Positions 36,386 to 45,432 are shown, numbered from the stretch's first letter. The stretch is 64,000 bases of DNA from Schlesneria paludicola DSM 18645 (GCF_000255655.1 NZ_JH636434.1:1279802-1343801), one strand, 5' to 3'. The notes: a model not told the origin generated them from the letters alone. Program-made: numbers and translations.

Positions 36386-36713
36386 GAATCAAGACGGCCG
36401 CGCAGTTTTCCTTCACGCGCAGGAGTGCTACACTTGTCCGGCCGTAGCGGACTTGCGTCTTGGGTGCGTTCGGCGTGTCGTGGCAACTTCTGCTGCTGGA
36501 AAGCCAAACTCTTCGTACGACGTGGCAATCGGAGGTTTATTCCGAAACGGACGAATTGTTTGAGCGTATCGGTCCGAGAAAGAATGCGCGATGGTACCGC
36601 ATTTAAGCAGAATGGCATCTGCTTCGATGCGGGCAACAGTGAGACGCAGGTCAGAGAATCGGAAAGCCGCCGAGAATTCGGCACAAGCCCTGACAGGCAA
36701 GTGTGCTCGGTGA
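36386..36713. other. Intergenic region, no gene seen
   Basis: About 330 bases between the lipoprotein gene and the promoter before hpf. Open frames on both strands have no conserved sequence and no usable ribosome binding site. Confidence 0.45.
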
Positions 36714-36741
36714 TTGACGGGGATTTCTCGTAGAATACAAT
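36714..36741 (+). promoter_or_regulatory. Sigma-70-type promoter upstream of hpf
   Basis: TTGACG (36714-36719), 16 bases, then TACAAT (36736-36741): five of six matches to both consensus boxes. The predicted start of transcription is near 36748, which puts the hairpin at 36755 at the very 5' end of the RNA and gives hpf a leader of about 230 bases. Confidence 0.55.
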
Positions 36742-36754
36742 CAGTCGCGTATGT

Positions 36755-36788
36755 CCCCGAGGATGACCTCCTCGGGGTTATTTTGTCA
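36755..36788 (+). terminator. Terminator-like hairpin at the hpf leader start
   Basis: Arms CCCCGAGGA (36755-36763) and TCCTCGGGG (36769-36777) around TGACC, followed by TTATTTTGT. Its position a few bases after a strong promoter suggests either premature termination or a stabilising 5' hairpin of the hpf mRNA. Confidence 0.55.
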
Positions 36789-36978
36789 GAATCAGAAATG
36801 GGAGTAGAGTTAAGGGTCGCCCCCTTATTCTCCGAACAAGTTGGTAAAGGATCGACGCCATACCTGGATGGTCGTTGGGGTGGGTTGCGTTTTTCACAAT
36901 TCCAAGCCGCCCATACCCTGAGCGTCGATCTGAGTTGATGTTCCAGAGAATGAAATTCCAGAGAAAGAGTAGGTTTCG

Positions 36979-37344
36979 GTGCAAGTCGCTATCACCAGCA
37001 GACACGGTACTTTGAGTCCCAGCGCACAAGAGCACATTGCTCGGAAGGCTGAGAAATTGTTGACATTTTTCGATCGCGTGACGGCGATCAACGTGACAGT
37101 GGATTTTTCAAACGACCGAACCAACGTCGAAATTCTTGTGGATGCCGAGCATCGTCACGATTTGGTGGCGAGTGAATCGGGTGAAACCGGAGAGAACGTC
37201 ATCGCCGTGTTTGACGCGGCTCTGCACAAGATGGAGCAGCAGGTGCGGAAGTACAAAGAAAAGATTCAGGATCACCGTCGCGACCCGGCACTGAGCGAAA
37301 TCGCCGAAGCCGCGGAACAACGCAATCCCAAAGATAATCCGTAA
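36979..37344 (+). CDS. hpf: Ribosome hibernation-promoting factor
   Basis: 121 residues starting at GTG (36979) with GAGTAGG upstream. The short HPF/RaiA fold is clear: [27 protein letters not shown] with the alternating strand [13 protein letters not shown], then VEILVDAEH and the helix [21 protein letters not shown]. It lacks the C-terminal dimerisation domain of long HPF, so it would pair ribosomes only as the short type does. It opens the hpf-ptsN-ptsH-ptsI cluster, an arrangement like the rpoN-hpf-ptsN region of proteobacteria. Confidence 0.92.
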   Translation: MQVAITSRHGTLSPSAQEHIARKAEKLLTFFDRVTAINVTVDFSNDRTNVEILVDAEHRHDLVASESGETGENVIAVFDAALHKMEQQVRKYKEKIQDHRRDPALSEIAEAAEQRNPKDNP

Positions 37345-37385
37345 TACATCGAAACATTCAGATAGAAGCCAGAAGGGGTGATTCC

Positions 37386-37856
37386 ATGAAGTTGTGCGAC
37401 TTCGTTGTTCCGGGCGCGATCCTGCCCGAGCTTCCGGCCGGGAGCAAAGAAAACGCGATTCGAGCCATGGTTGCGAGCCTGCAGAAAGCCGGCAGCATCA
37501 AGGCCGAAGACGAAGAAAACATCGTCGCCGCAATTTTGAAGCGTGAAGAGCTCGGTTCGACCGGAATTGGTCGCGGCGTGGCCGTTCCACACACCAAACA
37601 CAGTTCAACCGATAAGTTGATCGCGGCAATCGCTCTGGCGAAAGACGGCGTCGACTTCGCCAGCCTGGATGGCGAACCGGTTTACATCGTGTTTTTGCTG
37701 GTTTCCCCACCCGATCGTCCGGGAGACCATTTGCGGGGTCTCGAGAACATCTCGCGACACCTCAGAAACGATCATTTCTGTAAGTTCCTGCGTCAGTCCA
37801 AGACCAGCGAAGACATTTGGGAATTGCTTGCCGAAGCAGACAATAACGAACTGTAA
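37386..37856 (+). CDS. ptsN: EIIA(Ntr/Fru)-type PTS protein
   Basis: 156 residues of the EIIA type 2 family. The phosphorylated His is at about residue 69 in [11 protein letters not shown] (family GIAIPHG). [22 protein letters not shown] and the ending [20 protein letters not shown] also match. In PTS-Ntr it receives phosphate from HPr/NPr and regulates potassium transport, sigma factors or kinases. No EIIB or EIIC is nearby, which favours a regulatory role over sugar uptake. GAAGGGGTG precedes the ATG at 37386, 41 bases after hpf. Confidence 0.93.
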   Translation: MKLCDFVVPGAILPELPAGSKENAIRAMVASLQKAGSIKAEDEENIVAAILKREELGSTGIGRGVAVPHTKHSSTDKLIAAIALAKDGVDFASLDGEPVYIVFLLVSPPDRPGDHLRGLENISRHLRNDHFCKFLRQSKTSEDIWELLAEADNNEL

Positions 37857-37920
37857 ACGTCTTCGCTCGTCCCGTTTCCACGCGGGCGGATGTCGTCAAT
37901 TCCCGATCCAAACGCCTACG

Positions 37921-37937
37921 TGATGAATGATTCATCA
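37921..37937. promoter_or_regulatory. Palindrome overlapping the ptsH start codon
   Basis: TGATGAATGATTCATCA is a perfect 8-bp inverted repeat about a central G, ending on the first base of the ptsH ATG. It occupies the place of the ribosome binding site, and no Shine-Dalgarno sequence is seen. It could be an operator, a translational control hairpin or coincidence. Confidence 0.35.
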
Positions 37938-38227
37938 TGTCCGATGCAGTCATCCATCGTCGAACGGTCACTGTTATCAACGAGCAAGGACTTCACTTTC
38001 GTCCCTGCCAGTTGATTGCTTTGGCCGCGCAACAACACCAGGGCAGCGTGGTGCTGACCAAGGGGGCTTTGCGCGCCGACGCAAAAAGCCTTCTGGAGCT
38101 GTTAACGCTCGCTGCAGAACGGGGAACCAGCCTGGAAATTGAGGCGACGGGCGCTGGCTCGCAAATCGTTGTGGAACGGGTCAGCCAACTGTTCCTGGAC
38201 GGGTTTCAAGTCGAGAAGAGTCCCTGA
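37937..38227 (+). CDS. ptsH: HPr-like phosphocarrier protein
   Basis: 96 residues. The phosphoacceptor His is residue 20 in GLHFRP (usual GLHARP). The regulatory-site Ser lies near residue 51 in DAKSLLELLTL. The chain ends GSQIVVERVSQLFLDGF, matching the HPr fold. It takes phosphate from EI (ptsI, next gene) and passes it to EIIA. The conserved Ser region hints at HPr kinase control, though no hprK is seen here. It lies 80 bases after ptsN and 236 bases before ptsI. Confidence 0.92.
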   Translation: MSDAVIHRRTVTVINEQGLHFRPCQLIALAAQQHQGSVVLTKGALRADAKSLLELLTLAAERGTSLEIEATGAGSQIVVERVSQLFLDGFQVEKSP

Positions 38228-38463
38228 TCGACAGAGCCGGCAACGCTGGGCGACAACTTTGGACTTCGCAAATCAAAGAGGGAGATTGCTGGGTAATACT
38301 TTGGTTTTCTGACTGTGAATCGCTGACTGACGGGTCATTCTGAAATTCGGAAGAATGGATCGTGTCGAATTGCGGAAGTGGCCCACAGGACACCTTGAAT
38401 TTGGACTCGTTTGTGCTGCTGACGCCCCGCCATGATGACGTTTCAAGTGGATAGCTGTTTTTC

Positions 38464-40212
38464 ATGCTGATAAAACGCGGTATCGCCGTTTCCCCCGGTG
38501 TCGCCATCGGCTCGGCCATGGTTCTGGGCACCGAAGATTTCCGCATCCCCGTCCGATTCGTCTCCGAGAGCGGGATCGAATTTGAGCTGACGCGATTCCA
38601 CGCGGCGCTCGATGCCGTCTGCGAAGAAATCCTGCTGAACGAAAAGCTGGTCGGCGAGCGCCTGGGCGGACAGTACGCGCTGATCTTTTCCGCACACCTT
38701 GCTCTGGTGCGTGACCCGAAGTTCATCGAACAGGTTGAGTCACGAATTCGCCAAAAACAGTCGCCAGAGTACGCCGTCAGCCAGGTCCTTGGACAGTACG
38801 CGAAGCAGATGCAGAATCTGGGTGTATATCTGGCCGAGCGTTCCGCAGACATTTTTGATCTCGAGAAGAAGCTGCTGCGTCACCTGCTGGGCGAGCGGCG
38901 TGAAGAACTGAGTCATTTGACCGAACCTGTCTTGGTTCTCGCCCACAATCTGTCGCCAAGCGAAACGTCGAAGCTTGACCGCAAGTTTGTGCTGGGATTT
39001 GCGACAGAAGTGGGTGGCCACACGAGCCATACGGCGATCTTGGCGGGAGCCATGGAGATTCCCGCCGTCGTGGGAATCGGAAATTTTCTCGCCGACGTCT
39101 CAGGCTCTGAAACGATCATCATCGACGGCAGCAAGGGTGTCGTCATCATCGCCCCGGATGAAGAGACCTTGATTCGGTATCGCGATTCCGAAGAACGATT
39201 CCGAAGTCACGCACGCCGCCTGAGTTCGTTAAGTCGGTTGCCCTGCGAAACGCAAGATGGCGTACCGATCACGATGCTTGGCAACATCGAGTTCCCGGAA
39301 GAGGCCGAACCCTGCAAGGAGAAAGGTGCCGCTGGGATTGGACTGTACCGAACCGAATTTCTGTACCTTGAATCCAATCGTGAGCCGACAGAAGAAGACC
39401 ACTACCAGGCTTATTGCCAGGTCTTAAAGGCATTCCCCGGTCAACCCGTCGTGATCCGTACGCTGGACCTGGGGTCAGACAAGATGCCCGGCGCACTTCG
39501 AGCCAAGTATCCGGAAAGCGTCAATCCCGCACTCAGCGTTCGTAGTATTCGCCTTAGCTTGCAGCATATTCAACTGTTTAAGACCCAGTTACGAGCCGCG
39601 CTTCGGGCGGCCGAGTTTGGCGATTTGTGGATCATGTTCCCACTGATTTCGACACTGCTCGAGTTCCGGCAGGCGAAAATGGTGTTGAGTGATGTGATTG
39701 AAGATCTTGAAGAGCAGGGGATTCCATTCCGGCGTAATGTCCCAATCGGAATGATGGTCGAAGTTCCCGCGGCCGCGATCATGGCGGAAGAATTTGCACG
39801 AGAAGTCAGCTTCTTCTCGCTTGGGACTAACGACTTGATTCAGTACACTCTCGCGGTCGATCGGGCTGATCAAGCCGTTGCGAATTTGTATCGTTCTGGC
39901 GATCCTTCGATTTTGCGGATGATTCGGCACGTCGTCAACGCGGCACGGAAGCACAACATTTCCGTATCCGTTTGCGGGCAAATGAGTTCCGACCCCGTAT
40001 TCCTGCCATTACTGATTGGAATGGGAATTCGGCAATTTAGTGTGACACCTCATGCAATTCCTGAACTGAAGGAGGTTATTCGAAATCTGTCGATCTCGAA
40101 GGCGGAGAAAATCGCCGCTCGAGCAGAAACACTCGACGTTGCTCGCGATGTCGAGAACTATCTCGGGGGAGAACTGAAACGGATCTGCCCTGATCTCATG
40201 CAGTTGGACTGA
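38464..40212 (+). CDS. ptsI: PTS enzyme I
   Basis: 582 residues, normal for EI. The phosphorylated His is residue 189 in [12 protein letters not shown] (family GGRTSHTAI). The PEP-binding C-terminal barrel has [49 protein letters not shown] and [10 protein letters not shown]. There is no N-terminal GAF domain, so it is the sugar-PTS type EI rather than EI(Ntr). It draws phosphate from PEP and gives it to HPr. Start ATG at 38464. Confidence 0.95.
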   Translation: MLIKRGIAVSPGVAIGSAMVLGTEDFRIPVRFVSESGIEFELTRFHAALDAVCEEILLNEKLVGERLGGQYALIFSAHLALVRDPKFIEQVESRIRQKQSPEYAVSQVLGQYAKQMQNLGVYLAERSADIFDLEKKLLRHLLGERREELSHLTEPVLVLAHNLSPSETSKLDRKFVLGFATEVGGHTSHTAILAGAMEIPAVVGIGNFLADVSGSETIIIDGSKGVVIIAPDEETLIRYRDSEERFRSHARRLSSLSRLPCETQDGVPITMLGNIEFPEEAEPCKEKGAAGIGLYRTEFLYLESNREPTEEDHYQAYCQVLKAFPGQPVVIRTLDLGSDKMPGALRAKYPESVNPALSVRSIRLSLQHIQLFKTQLRAALRAAEFGDLWIMFPLISTLLEFRQAKMVLSDVIEDLEEQGIPFRRNVPIGMMVEVPAAAIMAEEFAREVSFFSLGTNDLIQYTLAVDRADQAVANLYRSGDPSILRMIRHVVNAARKHNISVSVCGQMSSDPVFLPLLIGMGIRQFSVTPHAIPELKEVIRNLSISKAEKIAARAETLDVARDVENYLGGELKRICPDLMQLD

Positions 40213-40910
40213 ACCGCGAATGTTGGATCGGGATTTCTCGAAGCCAGCTCGCCACGACGCAGTCGCCTGCAAAATTTACGAACGCCGCGGTCTTGTGATC
40301 GTGGCAAAATACATTGGATTGGAATCATTTCGAGTGCGTAATTGCGATCCAGACGCCGACAACCGCTTGCCGCTTGACCGAGCATCGCGTTGTGGGAACG
40401 GTGACGATTCTCTCGATGACCGCCGGCAGGACTCCTGCTTTGTCGGGTACTACGGAATTTCTCCGTATCCTTCCCGTCAGCAATCGGCGCGTCTGCACCT
40501 CTCTGGTTGGCCGCAAGTGATCTCGCACGACTTTGTCCGTGAACTCTCGTCGTCGGAAGGCGTTGAACCGTCTGAGTGCCTCGAAAACGCCAAGGCGTTT
40601 TTCCAGGGGCCCTTGGGACTGGGTGGTTCCGCTGAACGTCGATTTGCCGATCGGTCGCGCTCGTGCTCTCGTGCCAACGGTGGAACATCCGTCACTCGCC
40701 CAACGGTTCATCCTTCAGGATTGATCCGTGCGTCTAATCGCCTTGTTTCAACTTTTGTGGAGTTCAAATCAAGTCCTTGGAGCAATTCTCACCTCGCCTC
40801 GCCAACGAACGAAGTCAGCGTTCGCGTCGATTGGGAAGCGATTCGGATTGCGCCTGGTGCAAACGACTCAAAAGCCGGACTGCGCACTCACTCTTTGAAA
40901 AAGGTGAGTG
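40213..40910. other. Long intergenic region, no supported gene
   Basis: About 700 bases. A plus frame open from 40220 and several minus frames translate to Arg/Ser-rich sequence with no conserved motif. No terminator was identified. It may hold a decayed gene or the promoter region of rng. Confidence 0.4.
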
Positions 40911-42521
40911 ATGAAAAAAGAAATGCTGATGAACGTCCTCCAAGCCGAGGAAAGCCGTATCGCCATCGTTGAAGATGGCCTTTTGCAAGAACTTTACGTC
41001 GAAAGAAACAGCCTCGAGAACTACGTCGGCAACATCTACAAGGGCCGCGTCGTCAACATCGAGCCAAGCATCCAGGCAGCCTTCGTCGATTTCGGCGTCG
41101 GCCGAAACGGGTTCTTGCATGTCAGTGACATCGAATTCCAGTACTACAAGCATCTTGTTGACGGCAAAGACGCTGATGACAGCGATGACGACGATGAAGA
41201 TGACGTCCGTCCATCGCGCGGACCACGAACCAAATTCAACGAACGCAGTGTTCGGAACAAGCCGCAAATCCAGGACATTCTGAAGCGCGGTAGTGAAGTT
41301 CTGGTGCAGGTGATCAAGGGTGCGATCGGCTCCAAAGGACCGACTCTTTCAACCTACATCAGCATCCCTGGCCGATACCTGGTTCTGATGCCGGGGCTGC
41401 AACGCGTGGGGGTCAGCCGCAAGATCGCTGATGACGACGCGAGGAAACGATTGAAGCGAATCCTACGCGATCTGAGTCCGCCTGAAGGACTCGGATTTAT
41501 CATTCGCACCGCCGGCGTTGATCGTTCGCAAGCGGATCTTCAGCGCGACTTGAACTACCTGCTTCGCTTGTGGAAGGTGATCGTCAGCCGGGTCAAAAAG
41601 TTCCCCGCTCCGGTCGACATCTACGAAGAAAGCGACATGATCACGCGGACAATCCGCGACATCTATACGTCCGAGATCGACGCGATCTGGATTGATGAAC
41701 CCCGTGCGTATGAGCGTGCGTGCGAGTTCATGAAAATCGTGCTGCCTCGCCACGTTGATCGGGTCCGCCTGTACGATGGCCGCGAACCCATTTTCGAACA
41801 GCACGACATCGAACAAGAGATCACCCGAATCCAAAGCCGTCACGTTCCGTTGAAGGGTGGCGGTTCGATTGTGATCGACCAGACCGAGGCCCTCGTGGCG
41901 ATCGACGTCAACAGCGGAAACTTCCGCATGGACGACGATCCGGAAGAGAACGCATACCAGGTCAACCTTCGCGCCGCCGAAGAAATCAGCCGACAGATTC
42001 GCTTGCGAGACCTGGGTGGCGTGATCGTCAACGACTTCATCGACATGCGCGACGAGAAGCATCGACGCGGAGTCGAACGAGCACTTCATCACGCCGTGAA
42101 ACGAGACCGCGCACGTACGAAGATCCTGAATATCAGCCCGTTTGGGCTGATTGAAATGACGCGTCAGCGAATTCGTCCGTCGCTACGACGATCTGTTTAC
42201 GAGGATTGCCCCTGCTGCTCGGGCACGGCGCAAGTCAAAACAGCAGAAAGCATGGCAATTGACGTCATGCGGCTTTTGATGTCACACGCCAACCAGGAAG
42301 ACGTGTCACGCGTCACTGTGGAAGTTCACGAACGCGTCGCCGCATTCCTGAATAACCGTAAGCGACGTGACATCACGCAGTTAGAAGAAACATACGATGT
42401 GCTGGTGACTGTGGACGCCCGCAGTGGGGTGGGTCCTGAGCATTTAAAATTCCATTGTTCCAACACAACTGGAACAGAAGTGAAAATTTTTGCAAACCCA
42501 GACTCGAAATCGAAGAGCTAA
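40911..42521 (+). CDS. rng: Ribonuclease E/G
   Basis: 536 residues. The N-terminal S1 domain (NYVGNIYKGRVVNIEPSIQAAFVDFG) is broken by an acidic insertion near residues 84-96 (DADDSDDDDEDD). RNase H-like and catalytic parts follow, with the active-site strand EALVAIDVNSG and DLGGVIVNDFIDM. The zinc-link Cys pair is in CPCCSGT near residue 433. This is the RNase G/short RNase E form that processes rRNA and mRNA 5' ends. Start is the first ATG; the annotated-frame GTG at 40908 is one codon earlier. L21 follows 280 bases downstream. Confidence 0.93.
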   Translation: MKKEMLMNVLQAEESRIAIVEDGLLQELYVERNSLENYVGNIYKGRVVNIEPSIQAAFVDFGVGRNGFLHVSDIEFQYYKHLVDGKDADDSDDDDEDDVRPSRGPRTKFNERSVRNKPQIQDILKRGSEVLVQVIKGAIGSKGPTLSTYISIPGRYLVLMPGLQRVGVSRKIADDDARKRLKRILRDLSPPEGLGFIIRTAGVDRSQADLQRDLNYLLRLWKVIVSRVKKFPAPVDIYEESDMITRTIRDIYTSEIDAIWIDEPRAYERACEFMKIVLPRHVDRVRLYDGREPIFEQHDIEQEITRIQSRHVPLKGGGSIVIDQTEALVAIDVNSGNFRMDDDPEENAYQVNLRAAEEISRQIRLRDLGGVIVNDFIDMRDEKHRRGVERALHHAVKRDRARTKILNISPFGLIEMTRQRIRPSLRRSVYEDCPCCSGTAQVKTAESMAIDVMRLLMSHANQEDVSRVTVEVHERVAAFLNNRKRRDITQLEETYDVLVTVDARSGVGPEHLKFHCSNTTGTEVKIFANPDSKSKS

Positions 42522-42702
42522 GTCGGTATTCTCTCCCTCCCTCGCTGGGCATTGGTGTTTTCGTATCCCGAAGCGTCCAATGCCTTAAACCTCGATCGTC
42601 CCGAAAAGGACCGAGGCCGACGAGCTGAAATTCGGTAGTACACGATTTCGATTGTCAAATGATGGGCGAGCGGAGCTCGCCTCGCTCTTGTGGTGGCCAG
42701 TG

Positions 42703-42728
42703 GCGGCGACTGTGCATTCAGTCGCCGC
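42703..42728 (+). promoter_or_regulatory. Perfect hairpin in the rplU leader
   Basis: Arms GCGGCGACTG (42703-42712) and CAGTCGCCGC (42719-42728) around a six-base loop, 72 bases before the L21 start codon. No T run follows, so it is not a terminator. It may be a leader structure for L21-dependent or other translational control. Confidence 0.4.
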
Positions 42729-42800
42729 AATCTGCCGCCAGCAGCGACGTTCGTTTCTATATTGCCTCGGAAACGGGGTAGAGGTTTTCGGGGTTCAGTT

Positions 42801-43169
42801 ATGTTCGCAATCATTGAAGATGGCAGCCGTCAGTATCGCGTCAAGACCGGCGATGTGTTGGCTGTTGACTACCGCAACGACGTCCAGGACGGCCAGACAA
42901 TCACCTTCGACAAGGTTCTGCTGGCAAACGGCGGCGGAACGAGTGTTGTTGGCCAGCCGGTCATTTCCGGGGCCACCGTCACCGGAGAAGTGGTCACGGC
43001 ACAGCTCAAGGGCCTCAAGCTCGAAATCCAGACGTTCCACCGTCGTAATGCTTCGCGTCGTCATACGGGACATCGTCAGAAATACACTCGCGTGAAAATC
43101 ACAAACATCGCCGTTCCCAACCTGCAAGTTGTTGAGCAGCCTGCTGCGGAAGCGTCAACCGCCTCCTAG
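42801..43169 (+). CDS. rplU: Ribosomal protein L21
   Basis: 122 residues starting MFAIIEDGSRQYRVKTGDVL, the canonical bL21 N-terminus (FAIIxxGGKQYxV). The rRNA-binding basic stretch FHRRNASRRHTGHRQKYT near residue 80 and VKITNI follow. The start at 42801 is fixed by family alignment despite an upstream open frame. In most bacteria rpmA (L27) follows directly. Here the next 370 bases hold repeats and a terminator instead, so rplU and rpmA are separated. Confidence 0.96.
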   Translation: MFAIIEDGSRQYRVKTGDVLAVDYRNDVQDGQTITFDKVLLANGGGTSVVGQPVISGATVTGEVVTAQLKGLKLEIQTFHRRNASRRHTGHRQKYTRVKITNIAVPNLQVVEQPAAEASTAS

Positions 43170-43175
43170 CAACCT

Positions 43176-43255
43176 GTTGCAATAAGAGGGGGGGCTGCCC
43201 TTGACGACGTCTGGCGTTTCAGAGTCGTTGCGGAGCCAGTCCCCGTTATTTCAAC
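43176..43255. repeat. Dispersed inverted-repeat element, decayed copy 2
   Basis: GGAGCCAGTCCCC followed by GTTATTTCAAC (43232-43255) matches the right end of the element at 8660-8761 (GGAGCCAGTCCCC, ATTACTTCAAC). GTTGCAATAA at 43176 is a decayed left arm. The unit is about 80 bases here. It lies just past the rplU stop codon. Confidence 0.6.
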
Positions 43256-43300
43256 GGACGATCAAATCGTGACCGTATTGGTCAATCGTAAGAATAACAA

Positions 43301-43342
43301 AACGCGAACAGAGGCTCTCTCTGTTCGCGTTTCTGTTTTTTT
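43301..43342 (+). terminator. rplU terminator
   Basis: Perfect 13-bp arms AACGCGAACAGAG and CTCTGTTCGCGTT around a short loop, followed by TCTGTTTTTTT. A strong intrinsic terminator about 130 bases after rplU. Confidence 0.8.
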
Positions 43343-43380
43343 GCCCAGTCCCATGATTGGGCAATCATGGGACTGGGCAA
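43341..43380. repeat. Perfect 40-bp palindrome after the rplU terminator
   Basis: TTGCCCAGTCCCATGATT, four bases, then its exact reverse complement AATCATGGGACTGGGCAA: 18-bp arms, loop GGGC. It shares the CCAGTCCC word with the dispersed element. It may be a REP-like unit or a backup terminator stem. Confidence 0.75.
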
Positions 43381-43541
43381 CCCGATCACACAGAATGCGT
43401 TTGTTTTATCGCCCGCGCGCCTCGCTGATCACATCCCAACACACGCCTCTGTATGACCACTCCTGTCCTGACACGACGTCGAATTGAGCGAGGGCAACCA
43501 ATCACGCCAGGTTCGGGAACGATCTACCACTCGGATGCCGC

Positions 43542-43799
43542 TCACCTGGAGTTGGAACTCGCGCTGGAATCGCCTCGCAGCGATTGGAGCAGTGAATACA
43601 AGTCTGCGATCGTCGAGCACTGCATTAACTGCCTGGGCTTTAACGTGACGCTGAACATGTCATCCGCGACCGCAATCACCCCCAGAAAGGCCAGCGAGCT
43701 CCAGCCTGGGATGACTTCAATGATCGAGTCTTGATTCAAGCTTCCGGGTGCTGCATTGCAGAGCTGCTCAAACTCAGCGATCAACTCGGAAAGTTCCAT
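43542..43799 (-). CDS. Orphan acyl carrier protein-like protein
   Basis: 85 residues starting MELSELIAEFEQL. The four-helix carrier-protein pattern is clear: GWSSLAFLGVIAVADDMF followed by LKPRQLMQCSTIADLYSLLQSL. The Ser before Leu in GWSSL is the expected phosphopantetheine site, with the usual preceding Asp replaced by Ser. No fatty acid, polyketide, peptide synthetase or phosphopantetheinyl transferase gene is near. A degenerate receiver gene lies 163 bases upstream on the same strand. The carrier may serve a transferase elsewhere. Start chosen at 43799; the frame opens 15 codons earlier. Confidence 0.7.
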   Translation of the reverse strand: MELSELIAEFEQLCNAAPGSLNQDSIIEVIPGWSSLAFLGVIAVADDMFSVTLKPRQLMQCSTIADLYSLLQSLRGDSSASSNSR

Positions 43800-43962
43800 T
43801 CGTCGAATTCCGTTTCGATGGTTTAAAGATTCAAGTTCCCTCAATTGAACAGGTCCAGCTCGAAAAAGTTTCGCGAGCTCAGTCGCTGTGCGTGGCTGAG
43901 ATTAACAAACTCATTGCCACTTCGCCGGAGTCCTCCCTGAACTCAAGATGAAATCATCAAAA

Positions 43963-44394
43963 TCAAAAGAGCGTCGTGCGAGACGGCCCCTGAACAGATG
44001 ACGATATCTCTCGCGTCTCCCGGTCCGCCCGGCGCATCGCCGCGAGCAATGCCGAGACGAGCAGCTCCGAGGAAGGCCTGCGCAACAGAAATCCCTGAAT
44101 GGAATATTGGGCGGACTGGTACCACTCGGCCGCAAATCCATCGACGGCCAACAAGACAACCGGAATCGACTGCAATGCATGTTCTTCCGCTCGGATTGCG
44201 AGAACCCCCTGACTGCCACCCCACAACAGGGAGAGTTCGAGCAAGACCACATCGGGTCGCACGTCGCGCATCTTCGCAATGCAATCCACTCCATCTGTCG
44301 CCGTCGTCACATCCATTCCGTTCAAGACCAACTCGTCAACACACCACGCACGCCGAAATGCGGATTCGCTCGCAACGAGGACTTGATGAGACAT
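43963..44394 (-). CDS. Degenerate receiver-domain protein (pseudo-receiver)
   Basis: 143 residues, a single receiver fold without an output domain. Alignment by eye to CheY-like receivers: the acidic pair is replaced (VLVASESAF for VLVVDDE), the phosphoacceptor Asp is Glu (VVLLELSLL for LVLLDLxLP), the Thr/Ser position is Ala (VVLLAVDG), and the conserved Lys is Arg (GFLLRRPSSE for YLLKPxxxE). It therefore probably cannot be phosphorylated. Asp-to-Glu changes mimic the active state in some regulators. AAGGA lies upstream of tandem ATG codons at 44397 and 44394. The ACP-like gene follows. Confidence 0.7.
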   Translation of the reverse strand: MSHQVLVASESAFRRAWCVDELVLNGMDVTTATDGVDCIAKMRDVRPDVVLLELSLLWGGSQGVLAIRAEEHALQSIPVVLLAVDGFAAEWYQSAQYSIQGFLLRRPSSELLVSALLAAMRRADRETREISSSVQGPSRTTLF

Positions 44395-44397
44395 CAT

Positions 44398-45219
44398 CGC
44401 AATCCTTGACTCAGATCACCTCAAGCGGCCTCGCCCGCGATTTGGGTAGCGAACGAGGCGCATCGATTAACACCACGAAATAAGAACCCCTCCAACCGCA
44501 TCTTCGAACAGCCAGATGAAAGACTTTCATCGGTTCCGCCATTGCATATCGCGCGCCGAGGAGGTGGATGTCGAAAAACAAAGACAATCCACCTGTCTCT
44601 CATCGCTGGAAATGAGCCAATTCAATTGAACGCCGACTGCAGGTCAGGCAATAAAGGGCATTGAACCTTCAACCATGTCATGGCGATTTTGATTCGGATC
44701 AGCGTACGCCCCTATCACTTCATCACCCGCTAACTCGGTCGAACCTGAGATCTTCGTCGGAAAGTTTCTTTCCAATCGAAAAGAACATTTCCAACTCTCG
44801 GCTCCATACAGCAGCCCGCTTCAGCTCGCTCTTGCCACTGAACCAAAGTGCAGACCGGCAATTCGTCTTAACAAGTTCCAATTTGTGGCGAATCCTGTGG
44901 AGGGCGTAAGGCCTGGCAATGTTTCGGTGCAATGGCATTCGAGGTGCTTACGCATCCTCGAGGGACGCCCGTGGGCCAGCAATTGAATTCAAAGTGCCCC
45001 CTAAAACCGCCGTCACAATCTTAAATCAAAGCCGCGATCGAAGCAGGGATAGAGACCGTATCGAGATGTTTGTGGAGGTGACGCCATCGCGATCAACCGA
45101 ATCATGAACTCTGTGAAAAGCAACAATACGATGTTGAGGGAATCAACGCTGCGGTGTAGCGACCGGGAGGTCTGTTGCCAATGTAGAGCCCCACTGCGGC
45201 GTTCGGCTTTCCCAAACCC
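44398..45219. other. Long intergenic region, no supported gene
   Basis: About 820 bases. Short frames on both strands lack conserved sequence or ribosome binding sites. It separates the leftward receiver/ACP genes from the rightward kinase operon and should hold both promoters. Confidence 0.4.
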
Positions 45220-45432
45220 TTGCAAGCACTCGAACACCTGCTGTTTGATCAGGGAATGCGTCGCGGGGCACAACTCTACGGCTGCGAACCGATCATGAGT
45301 GAAGGTCGCTTATCGAGTCCTGTCTATCTGCTGCAGTATCGTGTCATTTCACGACGCGATCATTGGCCTTTTCCTGACCGCATCGAGATGATCACCCGCG
45401 AGCGACTCAAGACATTTGTCCTAAATCCATAG
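45220..45432 (+). CDS. Possible small protein before the kinase
   Basis: About 70 residues if started at TTG 45220, or 58 from ATG at 45256. Codon use is coding-like, and segments such as SSPVYLLQYRVISRRDHWPFPDRIEMIT look protein-like rather than random, but no ribosome binding site is obvious and the frame closes at a TAG at 45184. It may be a real small gene or the remains of a longer one. It ends 72 bases before the histidine kinase. Confidence 0.35.
   Translation: MQALEHLLFDQGMRRGAQLYGCEPIMSEGRLSSPVYLLQYRVISRRDHWPFPDRIEMITRERLKTFVLNP

Noticed and set aside
40220..40972. 250-residue plus-strand frame between ptsI and rng.
   Set aside because: Composition is Arg/Ser-rich with no motif and it runs into the rng start. 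High GC content makes long empty frames common.
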